This document shows, piece by piece, positions 57,301 through 64,000 of a DNA stretch of 64,000 nucleotides. The first letter of the stretch is position 1; the number at the start of each line of letters is the position of its first letter. The notes under the pieces were generated by a model, which was not told where the DNA came from, searched no databases, and was given only the letters and a program-made list of their open reading frames with translations. The DNA is from Streptomyces sp. cf386 (GTDB lineage: Bacteria; Actinomycetota; Actinomycetes; Streptomycetales; Streptomycetaceae), in assembly GCF_900103585.1 (NCBI RefSeq), contig NZ_FNHV01000016.1, positions 1-64,000 on the forward strand. The letters are read 5' to 3'. Both the position numbers and the translations under genes were made by a program.

Positions 57301-59063
57301 CAGTCGGTCTCCGGGCCGAGGTCGGGGGTGTCGGTGAGCTGGGCGCGGGTGTCGGTGGTGGCGTGCAGTTCCAGCAGGACGAGGTCGTTGGCGCCGGGGC
57401 GCAGAACGGGCGCGGGGACGTAGAGGGTGTGTTGTGGGCCGCGGTTCCAGTAGCGGCCCAGGTGGAAGCCGTTGACCCAGGCCTGGCCCTTGGTCCAGCC
57501 GGGCAGGGCGAGGAAGGTGTCGGCCGGGCTGTCGACGTCGAACGTGCCGTGGTGGAAGGCGGGTTCGGCGACTGTGGGCGTGTCCGCATGGGTGAACGGC
57601 AGCGCGCTCAGGTCGTCCAGGGGGAGGGGATGGCAGTCCCAGCCGTGCAGGGGAGTGCCGTTGAAGGTGACGGGGCCCAGCAGGCCCTTGGGGGCGCCGA
57701 TGCGGGGGCCGTAGTTGACGCCGCCCATGTTCTCGACGAGCACGTCCAGCGTGGCGCCGGGGTGCGGGACGCGGACGGGCAGGGTCTCGTCGTGGCGTTC
57801 GCGTTCCAGTACGCCGACGGGGGCGCCGTCGACGAAGACCTGGGCACGGTCGCCGACCCCGCCGGTGAAGTGCAGCAGGCCGTCGCCCGCGGTGTCGAAG
57901 GTTGTGCGGTAGAGGGCGTACCCGGTGTGCAGGCCGAGGTCGTTCATCGTCGCCGGGTGCTCGGTGTGGACGGGCTCGGCGAGGTCCTTCACATGGGTCA
58001 GCAGGGGCGCTCGACGGTCCAACGCGACGGTGCGGGGCGGGAGTTTGGGAGTCGATGCGGGGGCGGTCTCCTCGGGGACCGGCGCGTGGCGGGCGATGAC
58101 CTCGCGGAACGCGTGGTACTTGGGGCCGGGGTCGCCGCATTCGGTGAGGGCCGCGTCGTAGTCGTACGACGTCACGGTCGGCTCGTAGGCGTGCTTGTGG
58201 TTGGCGCCGTTGGTGAAACCGAAGTTGGTGCCGCCGTGGAACATGTAGATGTTGACCGAGGCGCCCGCCGACAGCAGTCGGTCCAGGTCGGCTGCGGCAT
58301 CGGCGGCGTCCCGTGTGTGATGCGGGCCGCCCCAGTGATCGAACCAGCCGATCCAGAACTCCGCGCACATCAGCGGGCCTTCGGGCTGATGCCGGCGCAG
58401 TTCGGCGAGGTTCTGCTCGGCCCGGCTGCCGAAGGTGGCGGTCGCCAGGACGCCGGGGAGGGTTCCGGCGGCCAGATGCTCGGGGTTGGCCTGGTCGCAG
58501 GTGAAGAGCAACTCCCCGACACCTCGGGCCCGGAAGGCCTCCTCGACGTGCTTCATATACGCCGTGTCGTCACCGTACGCGCCGTACTCGTTCTCCACCT
58601 GGACCGCGATCACCGGGCCGCCCGCCGCGGCCGTGTACGGCAGGAGCGGGGGCAGCAGCAGGTCCAGGTAGCGGTCGAACGCCCCGGTGAAGCGCGGGTC
58701 GCTGGAGCGCAGCCGGATCTCGGGGTCCGCGATCAGCCAGGAGGGCAGCCCACCGTCGTCCCACTCGGCGCAGATGAACGGCCCCGGACGCAGCAGGACG
58801 TGCAGACCCTCGTCCCGGGCGAGGCTCAGATAGCGGGGCAGATCCAGGAACCCGTCGAGGACGAGGGGCCCGTCCGGATCGGGCTGGTGAAGGTTCCACG
58901 GCACATACGTCTCCACCGAGTTGAGCCCCATCAGACGGGCCTTGCGCAGCCGGTCGGCCCACTGGTCGGGGTGGATCCGGAAGTAGTGCATGGCGCCGGA
59001 GATGATCCGGAACGGCTCACCGTGGAGCAGGAAACCGTCGGGCGAGGCGGTGAGAGCGGACAC
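57300..59063 (-). CDS. GH35 beta-galactosidase, 587 residues
   Basis: Signatures FRIISGAMHYFRIHPDQWAD, GLNSVETYVPWNLHQPDPDG, LRPGPFICAEWDDGGLPSWL, acid/base Glu in VIAVQVENEYGAYGDDTAYM, nucleophile Glu in LMCAEFWIGWFDHWGGPHHT, and FHGGTNFGFTNGANHKH. Typical bacterial GH35 of about 590 residues without signal peptide. Coupled to the second GH35 gene downstream and preceded by the MFS transporter gene after a 360-bp repeat-bearing spacer. Two GH35 enzymes suggest two linkages or chain lengths of beta-galactoside, for example from plant cell walls. Confidence 0.94.
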   Translation of the reverse strand: MSALTASPDGFLLHGEPFRIISGAMHYFRIHPDQWADRLRKARLMGLNSVETYVPWNLHQPDPDGPLVLDGFLDLPRYLSLARDEGLHVLLRPGPFICAEWDDGGLPSWLIADPEIRLRSSDPRFTGAFDRYLDLLLPPLLPYTAAAGGPVIAVQVENEYGAYGDDTAYMKHVEEAFRARGVGELLFTCDQANPEHLAAGTLPGVLATATFGSRAEQNLAELRRHQPEGPLMCAEFWIGWFDHWGGPHHTRDAADAAADLDRLLSAGASVNIYMFHGGTNFGFTNGANHKHAYEPTVTSYDYDAALTECGDPGPKYHAFREVIARHAPVPEETAPASTPKLPPRTVALDRRAPLLTHVKDLAEPVHTEHPATMNDLGLHTGYALYRTTFDTAGDGLLHFTGGVGDRAQVFVDGAPVGVLERERHDETLPVRVPHPGATLDVLVENMGGVNYGPRIGAPKGLLGPVTFNGTPLHGWDCHPLPLDDLSALPFTHADTPTVAEPAFHHGTFDVDSPADTFLALPGWTKGQAWVNGFHLGRYWNRGPQHTLYVPAPVLRPGANDLVLLELHATTDTRAQLTDTPDLGPETD

Positions 59064-59298
59064 GGGGGGACTTCCCTTCGGATCGGGTGTGTGGGTGTGC
59101 GGGGGCGCTGGGCGCGGGGTTGGCGGGGGCGGGTCGAGGGCCGTGGTGGGCGGGTTGCGCGGCTCAGCGGGGCCGGGTGGTGCGGGCTGGGGTAGGGCGA
59201 GTGGTGCGCTGGCCGGTTCGGACGGTGCGTGCTTGGCGGGTTCGGGTGGGGCGCTTGGCTGGGGCGGGTGGTGTGGCTTGGCGGGTTGGTGTGGTGTC
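59064..59298. other. Spacer between transporter and GH35 genes, low-complexity
   Basis: A GTG/GGGC-rich low-complexity stretch with degenerate short repeats, part of a 360-bp spacer. Translated frames give Gly/Ala/Val-rich nonsense. No gene. Confidence 0.5.
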
Positions 59299-59444
59299 GG
59301 CTCAGCGGGTTCGGGCAGTGCGGGCCGGCGTGGGGCGAGTGGTGTGGCTTGGTGGGTTGGAGTGGCGTCGGTTCAGCGGGTTCGGATCGTGAGGGCTCAG
59401 CGGGTTCGGGTGGTGGTGCGGGCTCAGCGGGTTCGGGTGGTGTG
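59299..59444 (-). repeat. Repeated copies of the MFS gene's 3' end including stop codon
   Basis: The unit CCGAACCCGCTGAGCC (minus strand) occurs at about 59421-59437, 59394-59410, 59371-59386 (variant) and 59299-59314. The first copy is the actual end of the transporter gene (CGA ACC CGC TGA); the others follow in the downstream spacer, each with TGA. Looks like local slippage or duplication. Confidence 0.6.
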
Positions 59445-60596
59445 GATCAGCCATAGGGTCGCCGCCAGGCACAGGGCCGACACGGCGCTCAGGAGGAGCG
59501 GGACGGTGCGGACGCCCGACCACTCGATGGCCTTGCCCAGGGCCGGGCCCGCCACCACGCCGCCGATCATCGAGGCGGCGATGACGAGGGCGCCGGCCCG
59601 GCGGGCCCGCGGTGCGGATCGGTGGAGCCAGGGCAGGCCGGTCGGGAAGATCGGCGCGATGAACAGGCCGACTCCGGCGTAGGCGTACGGCGCCAGTTCC
59701 GGAATCGTCGCGAGCAGCAGGCAGACCGTCATGCCCGCGCACGAGACGGTGATGATGGCCTGCGCCGAGAAGCGCAGCGCGATCGGGGCGACCAGGAAGC
59801 GGCCCACGGTCATCATCAGCCAGTACAGGGATGTCGCCGTGGCGGCGAACCCGGCGCCGTAGCCGACGGTCTCCAGATGGGTCGGCTCCCAGCCGCCGAC
59901 CCCGGCCTCGATGCCGACGTGCAGGACGTACAGGGCGACGAACACGGCGAGGACGGAGCCGAGACTGCGGGCGAGGACCTGGCCGCCGTGCGACTCGGTG
60001 TGTGCCTCGGACGGTTGCGGCGCCCGGTCGCGTACGCCGCGCAGGCACAGCAGCAGGGGCAGGTTGGCCAGCGCGAAGCCGAGGAACACGGCGGGGTAGT
60101 GGGTGGAGCCGATCGTGCCGATCAGGGCCGGGCCGAGGATCGCGCCGATGCCGAAGTGGGCGTTGAGGATGTTCAGCATGGCGGTCGAGCGGTGGCCGAA
60201 GCCGACGGCGAACAGCTGGTTGAGGCCGTAGTCGATACCGCCGAAGCCGAGCCCGGCCAGCAGGGCCATGCCCAGGGCGACCGGCCAGTTCGGGGCGAGG
60301 GCGAAGCCGGCCGCGCCGACCGCCATCAGCAGATACGAGGCGCCGAGGATCCGCCGGTTGCCGATCCGGCCGTAGAGCCGGTCGAAGAGCAGCACACCGG
60401 CCACGCCGCCGACGAAGTGCGCGCTCAGCCCGAGGCCGGCGGCCGACGGGGACAGGTCGAACTCCTCGCGGAAGGCGGGGATCGCCGGTCCGTACAGGGC
60501 CTGGAGGGCACCGATGAGTACGAAGCCGACGCAGGAGGCGACCACGGCGGCGAGGCTGAAGACCCGGGGGTGCGGGGGTGCCGACGTCACTGTCAT
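59424..60596 (-). CDS. MFS transporter, sugar-type
   Basis: 390 residues from ATG 60596 (MTVTSAPPHPRVFSLAAVVA), with MLPVTSST (60620) as an alternative start inside the operator. Twelve membrane segments, including VASCVGFVLIGALQALYGPA, FVGGVAGVLLFDRLYGRIGN, LNILNAHFGIGAILGPALIG and AGVGLFIAPIFPTGLPW. The pattern matches actinobacterial sugar/galactoside MFS permeases. First gene of an operon with two GH35 beta-galactosidases and a LacI; a perfect 18-bp palindrome lies just upstream of ATG 60596. It probably imports galactosides. Confidence 0.9.
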   Translation of the reverse strand: MTVTSAPPHPRVFSLAAVVASCVGFVLIGALQALYGPAIPAFREEFDLSPSAAGLGLSAHFVGGVAGVLLFDRLYGRIGNRRILGASYLLMAVGAAGFALAPNWPVALGMALLAGLGFGGIDYGLNQLFAVGFGHRSTAMLNILNAHFGIGAILGPALIGTIGSTHYPAVFLGFALANLPLLLCLRGVRDRAPQPSEAHTESHGGQVLARSLGSVLAVFVALYVLHVGIEAGVGGWEPTHLETVGYGAGFAATATSLYWLMMTVGRFLVAPIALRFSAQAIITVSCAGMTVCLLLATIPELAPYAYAGVGLFIAPIFPTGLPWLHRSAPRARRAGALVIAASMIGGVVAGPALGKAIEWSGVRTVPLLLSAVSALCLAATLWLIHTTRTR

Positions 60597-60603
60597 GGTG
60601 CTG

Positions 60604-60621
60604 GATGTTACCGGTAACATC
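60604..60621. promoter_or_regulatory. Perfect 18-bp palindrome, LacI-type operator
   Basis: GATGTTACCGGTAACATC is fully self-complementary with the central CG typical of LacI/GalR operators. It lies 8 bp before the MFS ATG at 60596 and would block the operon promoter when bound by the LacI encoded at 53769-54836. Confidence 0.8.
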
Positions 60622-60755
60622 GCGCGCCTCGTCAAGATCTGTGCCGGGCTCACCCGTCGTGCGGTCTGTGGGGTGAGGGCGGTCAATTTCCTTGCGGGAG
60701 GCGTCGGTTGCTGCCTTGTGGTGGCGTGCGCGGCGCGCCGTCTCGCATCGTTGGA

Positions 60756-60824
60756 CTGACAATACAAACGCTGGACGTGTAGTCTAGGAATTGGATCGGA
60801 TCAGATCGGTTCGGTGGACCGATC
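60756..60824 (+). promoter_or_regulatory. Promoter and inverted repeat upstream of the YheO-like regulator
   Basis: CTGACA (60756-60761) and TAGTCT (60780-60785) with an 18-bp spacer form a sigma-70-type promoter. Downstream, GATCGGT (60804-60810) and ACCGATC (60818-60824) are perfect 7-bp inverted arms, a candidate operator between the start site and the gene. Confidence 0.55.
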
Positions 60825-60855
60825 GCCCCAAGCCCAGACGGACAGGGAGTGAGTG

Positions 60856-61572
60856 ATGGCGGCCGAACAGGCCCTGGAATCCGAGCGGGACGCGATCGTC
60901 GCCGCGCTGACGCCGGTCATCGACGGGCTCGTGGCGACGTTCGGACCGATGTGCGAGGTGGTTCTGCACGACTACCGGCGGCCGGAGGAGTCCGTGGTCG
61001 CCGTGGCCGGTTCGGTGACCGGGCGGGCCGTGGGCGGGGCGATGAGCGAGATCGGCATGCGGATCGTCGCGCGCGGCGACAAGGCGGGCGACGAGCTGAA
61101 CTACGTCACCCGGACCCGGGGCGGCAAGCTGGTCAAGGCGTCCACGATGGTGCTGCGGGACTCCATGGGCACCGTGTTCGGCGCCCTCTGCGTCAACCTG
61201 GACGTCACCGCCGTGGGCGACGCCCACGCCCTGCTCGGCGCCCTCGCCGGCATCGGCGGCACCCCGGCCGAGGTGCCGGTCACCACCTTCGGCAATGACA
61301 TCGACTCCGTCGTCGACGCCATCCTCGACGCCCACCAGCTCCGGCAGAACGGCAGCTGGGCCGCTCTCGACCGCGGCCGGCGCCTGGAGCTGTTCCGCGG
61401 CCTGGACGAGCGCGGCGTCTTCGCCGTGCGGCGCGCGATCGAGCAGGTCGCGGCACGGCTCGGCATCTCCCGCGCGTCCGCCTACAGCTATCTGTCACAG
61501 GCGCGCGCCGAGGACCGGGCGGCGACGGACCGGACCGCGACCGACAAGACATCTCCTGGAGGAAACGCGTGA
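60856..61572 (+). CDS. YheO/DauR-like PAS-HTH transcriptional regulator
   Basis: 238 residues from ATG 60856 (AGGGAG upstream). N-terminal YheO-like PAS domain (FGPMCEVVLHDYRRPEESVV, KASTMVLRDSMGTVFGALCV) and C-terminal DauR_HTH (VFAVRRAIEQVAARLGISRA then SAYSYLSQARAE). DauR controls D-arginine catabolism in Pseudomonas; here the following coupled gene is a PLP dehydratase/racemase, so an amino-acid responsive switch is plausible. GTGA overlap with the downstream gene. Confidence 0.9.
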   Translation: MAAEQALESERDAIVAALTPVIDGLVATFGPMCEVVLHDYRRPEESVVAVAGSVTGRAVGGAMSEIGMRIVARGDKAGDELNYVTRTRGGKLVKASTMVLRDSMGTVFGALCVNLDVTAVGDAHALLGALAGIGGTPAEVPVTTFGNDIDSVVDAILDAHQLRQNGSWAALDRGRRLELFRGLDERGVFAVRRAIEQVAARLGISRASAYSYLSQARAEDRAATDRTATDKTSPGGNA

Positions 61573-62543
61573 CGACCACCACCCCGCCGATCACCTTCGA
61601 CGACGTCCGCGATGCCGCCGCCCGGCTCAAGGGCGTCGCGCACCGCACCCCGGTGCTGCGCTCACGGACGCTCGACGCACGCGTCGGCGCCGAGGTCTTC
61701 CTCAAGTGCGAGAACTTCCAGCGCATCGGCGCCTTCAAGTTCCGTGGCGCCTACAATGCGGCGTCCCGACTGAGCCCGGAGCAGCTGGCTCGCGGCATCG
61801 TCGCCTACTCGTCCGGGAACCACGCCCAGGCCGTCGCCCTCGCCGCCCGGGAGCTCGGCACCAGTGCCGTGATCGTCATGCCCGAGGACGCCCCGCCGTC
61901 GAAGCGGGCCGCGACCGTCGGCTACGGCGCCGAGATCGTCACGTACGACCGCTACACCGGCGACCGCATCGCGATCGGGGAGGCCCTCGCCGCCGAGCGC
62001 GGCCTCGCCCTCATCCCGCCCTACGAGCATCCGCACGTCATCGCGGGCCAGGGCACTGCCGCTCTCGAACTCCTCGAAGAGGTGGGGGAGTTGGACGCGC
62101 TGGTGACTCCCGTCGGCGGTGGCGGGCTCATGGCCGGCAGCGCCACGGTGGCCAAGAGCCTCCACCCGGCCATCCGGATGATCGGCGTCGAACCGGAGGC
62201 CGGCGACGACACCAAGCGCTCCCTGGAGGCGGGGCGGCGCATCAGCATCCCGGTGCCGCACACCATCGCCGACGGCCAGGCCCTGCACACCCCCGGTGAA
62301 CTCACCTTCTCCATCAACCGGCGGTTCCTCGACTCGATCGCGCTGGTCGGCGACGACGAGATCCGGGACGCCATGCGGTTCGCCTTCGAACGCCTGAAGA
62401 TCGTGGTCGAGCCGAGCGGGGCCACCGCGCTGGCCGCCCTGCTCACCGGCCGGGCGGGCGCCCTTCCGCGCCGCGTGGGCGTGATCATCTCCGGCGGCAA
62501 TGTCGACGCCGGGCGCTTCGCCGAACTCTGTGGGAGTGCGTGA
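61569..62543 (+). CDS. PLP-dependent threonine/serine dehydratase or serine racemase
   Basis: 324 residues from GTG 61569 (GGAGGAA upstream). Fold-type II PLP enzyme: FLKCENFQRIGAFKFRGAYN with the Schiff-base Lys in FKFRG, IVAYSSGNHAQAVALAAREL (SSGNHAQ phosphate/substrate loop), a VTPVGGGGLMAGSATVAKSL glycine loop, and GVIISGGNVDAGRFAE. Lacks the regulatory ACT domain of biosynthetic IlvA. Candidates are catabolic threonine dehydratase, serine racemase or 3-hydroxyaspartate ammonia-lyase. Operon with the YheO/DauR-like regulator. Confidence 0.92.
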   Translation: MTTTTPPITFDDVRDAAARLKGVAHRTPVLRSRTLDARVGAEVFLKCENFQRIGAFKFRGAYNAASRLSPEQLARGIVAYSSGNHAQAVALAARELGTSAVIVMPEDAPPSKRAATVGYGAEIVTYDRYTGDRIAIGEALAAERGLALIPPYEHPHVIAGQGTAALELLEEVGELDALVTPVGGGGLMAGSATVAKSLHPAIRMIGVEPEAGDDTKRSLEAGRRISIPVPHTIADGQALHTPGELTFSINRRFLDSIALVGDDEIRDAMRFAFERLKIVVEPSGATALAALLTGRAGALPRRVGVIISGGNVDAGRFAELCGSA

Positions 62544-62585
62544 CAGCGCGATCGGCGATCCGTACGCCGATGAACCGGCCGGAGT

Positions 62586-63665
62586 TCATCCGCCGGACGC
62601 GCCGTCAGGAGTGCTGCGATCCGGCACGAACACTCGGGTGACCAGCTCCCGCCTGCTGCGTACACCGGTCTTGGCGAAGACTGATGTGAGGTGCCCCTGG
62701 ACGGTGTGGGGCGAGATGAACAGGCGCGCGGCGATCTCGCCCGTCCCGCAGCCTTGCAGCACCAGTTCGACCAGCTCGCGCTCTCTGGCGGTGAGGCCGT
62801 AGGCGGCGGACAGCAGCGGTGCGACGGAGGGGGCGGTGGCCGACTGCAGGATGACGGCGACCCTTCCGGGCTCGCCCCCGGAGGCCGGTGAGGCGTGCAG
62901 CTCGACCCAGACACCGGACTCACCGCACACCCGCACGCTTGCGTCGGCTGCGGTTCCGCGGGCGCGCTCGGCGACCATGAGGAGTGCGTACGGAAGGAGG
63001 CCCTCGCCCATCGTGCCGTGAAACCCGAGTTCGCCGAGCCAGTGACGGGCCGGGCCGGTCGCCGACTCGACCTGCCGGTTCTCGTCGAACAGCAGCAGCC
63101 CGGGCCACCATCCCGCGGCTGTGCCGCCGCTCCTGGCCCGGACTACCGCGCCCCGGAATCCGTCGCCCAGCAAGGAGGCGAGATCGTCGGCGAAGTCCTG
63201 CTCGTCCTCGGTGAAATCGGCGGGAGCCTCGCGGAAGAACGCGAATTTGCCCCAGCAGGCGCCGTCCACGACGCAGGACGTACGCAGCTCGCCGGTGACG
63301 TTGTACGGGCGCAGCAGATGGCGGTAGCGCGGGCTCCGCTCCGGACGGCCGCCGGTGGCCGTACTCAGCACACCGCTGTGGCGACCGGCCCGCGCGAGCG
63401 TGACGAAGGAGTTGAAGTCGTCGGGCAGATAGACGAGTGCGGCAACCTCGGCGTCGGGAGCGCTGGGCATGTCCTCCAGGTGGAAGCCCGTCTCGATGAG
63501 TGTCGCGGGGTCCATGGTGTGCCAGCAGGCCGCGTCGTGCGGCAGCGCCCGCGCGAGCAGTGCGGACGCCTCGTCCAGGAACGTCGGCAGATCCAGTCGC
63601 GCGCCGGTGAGCCGTGCCACCCGCTCATGGGCGCGTGCCCGAGTGCTGTGGTTCACCTCGTCCAT
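62586..63665 (-). CDS. GAF-domain LuxR-family transcriptional regulator
   Basis: 359 residues from ATG 63665. The N-terminal 200 residues have GAF-like texture (ALPHDAACWHTMDPATLIET, SCVVDGACWGKFAFFREAPA, DFTEDEQDFADDLASLLGDG), a central region resembles PAS, and the C-terminus holds the LuxR HTH: GLTARERELVELVLQGCGTG then EIAARLFISPHTVQGHLTSV and FAKTGVRSRRELVTRVF. One-component regulator, effector unknown. Divergent from the cupin gene at the window end, which it may control. Confidence 0.92.
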   Translation of the reverse strand: MDEVNHSTRARAHERVARLTGARLDLPTFLDEASALLARALPHDAACWHTMDPATLIETGFHLEDMPSAPDAEVAALVYLPDDFNSFVTLARAGRHSGVLSTATGGRPERSPRYRHLLRPYNVTGELRTSCVVDGACWGKFAFFREAPADFTEDEQDFADDLASLLGDGFRGAVVRARSGGTAAGWWPGLLLFDENRQVESATGPARHWLGELGFHGTMGEGLLPYALLMVAERARGTAADASVRVCGESGVWVELHASPASGGEPGRVAVILQSATAPSVAPLLSAAYGLTARERELVELVLQGCGTGEIAARLFISPHTVQGHLTSVFAKTGVRSRRELVTRVFVPDRSTPDGASGG

Positions 63666-63779
63666 CGTTCCATGAACCGCCCTCGGGCAGAACACCAGAA
63701 AAGTGGTATGGGCAGCCGTTTCCCTCACCCCTAACGTCGTGAGCAGGCAGGTCAACGGGGAAGGCAAGAAGGAGACGTG

Positions 63780-64000
63780 ATGACCGCGATCAACGAAGTG
63801 TCGGCGCCGGTCCGCCCTGTGCGGTCCGGAGAGGGGCGCTCCCTGTGGCTGGTGGGGGACACCTACACCATCAAGGCGAGCGGCGACTCGACGAACGGCG
63901 CGTTCGCGCTGCTCGAGGCGTCGGTCCCGCCCGGCGGCGGGCCGCCTCCGCACACGCACAGCCGCGAGGACGAGGTCTTCTACCTGCTCGACGGTGAGCT
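63780..64000 (+). CDS. Cupin domain protein, 3' end outside window
   Basis: ATG 63780 follows AGAAGGAGACG. The first 73 residues (MTAINEVSAPVRPVRSGEGR, LWLVGDTYTIKASGDSTNGA, PPHTHSREDEVFYLLDGEL) show a single-domain cupin with metal-ligand pattern HTH...E at about 60-66 (His, His, Glu). Such proteins may be dioxygenase-like, isomerases or storage-fold enzymes; function unknown. Divergent from the GAF-LuxR gene. Confidence 0.88.
   Translation, partial: MTAINEVSAPVRPVRSGEGRSLWLVGDTYTIKASGDSTNGAFALLEASVPPGGGPPPHTHSREDEVFYLLDGE

Noticed and set aside
54982..57423. An 813-codon plus-strand open frame
   Set aside because: Antisense to the larger GH35 gene, with no domain signature.
1..64000. CRISPR arrays
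   Set aside because: No regularly spaced repeats of 25-40 bp were seen; the only tandem repeats are those at 30111-30145 and 59299-59444, which are too short or irregular.

Overview
The window has very high G+C with strong third-position bias, GTG/TTG starts, AGGAGG-type ribosome binding sites, many secreted hydrolases and dense one- and two-component regulation. All of this points to a Streptomyces (or close actinomycete) chromosome, probably an accessory or arm region given the number of insertion sequences and gene fragments. No rRNA, tRNA or CRISPR array was seen.

Layout. (1) 1-13.4 kb is a mobile-element and debris zone: an IS5-type transposase with a slippery frameshift site, a nested palindromic element, a nitroreductase fragment, a TnsA/TnsB-type transposon remnant cut by an intact IS256-type element, a second IS5-type remnant with an internal deletion, a tyrosine integrase and a GNAT acetyltransferase. 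Inside it sits the most unusual gene of the window, a 773-residue protein joining a CrtC/AttH-like lipocalin-fold domain to a trans-prenyl diphosphate synthase, divergent from a two-gene ABC exporter. (2) 13.4-23.9 kb has a metallophosphoesterase, a MITE-like repeat, a DUF1684 gene preceded by a cysteine-type leader peptide, and a decayed locus that resembles sulfur scavenging: a 2-oxoglutarate oxygenase preceded by a small ORF ending Cys-Cys-stop, a remnant of a DszA/NtaA-type FMN monooxygenase, an amidohydrolase, a truncated osmoprotectant-binding protein, an acyl-CoA-dehydrogenase-like flavoenzyme, and amidase and enolase-superfamily fragments. A streptogrisin-like protease and a P450 are interspersed. 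(3) 23.9-29.2 kb is a secreted polymer-attack cluster: NPP1 protein, GH19 chitinase, beta-helix (GH55-like) protein with a ricin-B domain, and GH18 chitinase with a DasR-type operator. (4) 29.3-35.2 kb: VanZ, a response regulator/histidine kinase pair, a DsbA-like thiol oxidoreductase coupled to a CopD-CtaG protein, and a decapitated cation transporter, the last two meeting at a junction where both 5' ends are missing. (5) 35.3-43.9 kb: Tat-signal deaminase, NmrA and epimerase SDR proteins, TetR with twin operators, an internally deleted aldehyde dehydrogenase under twin CTGTATACAG boxes, a PaaX-like regulator, a secreted alpha/beta hydrolase coupled to an MHS-family transporter, and a GNAT. 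(6) 44-47.7 kb: three translationally coupled RraA-family paralogues divergent from a LysR regulator and convergent with an alpha/beta hydrolase that shares a half-site with the LysR-rraA intergenic region. (7) 47.7-53.4 kb: SRAP protein, a Zur-box-preceded zinc ABC importer, and a P1B-4 metal-exporting ATPase behind an ArsR-type palindrome. (8) 53.8-60.6 kb: a galactoside operon (MFS, two GH35 beta-galactosidases, LacI) under a perfect 18-bp palindrome. (9) 60.8-64 kb: a YheO/DauR-like regulator coupled to a PLP dehydratase/racemase, a GAF-LuxR regulator, and the start of a cupin gene.

Main candidates for something new are the lipocalin-prenyltransferase chimera with its exporter, the triple RraA operon, and the cysteine-linked small ORFs around the decayed oxygenase locus.
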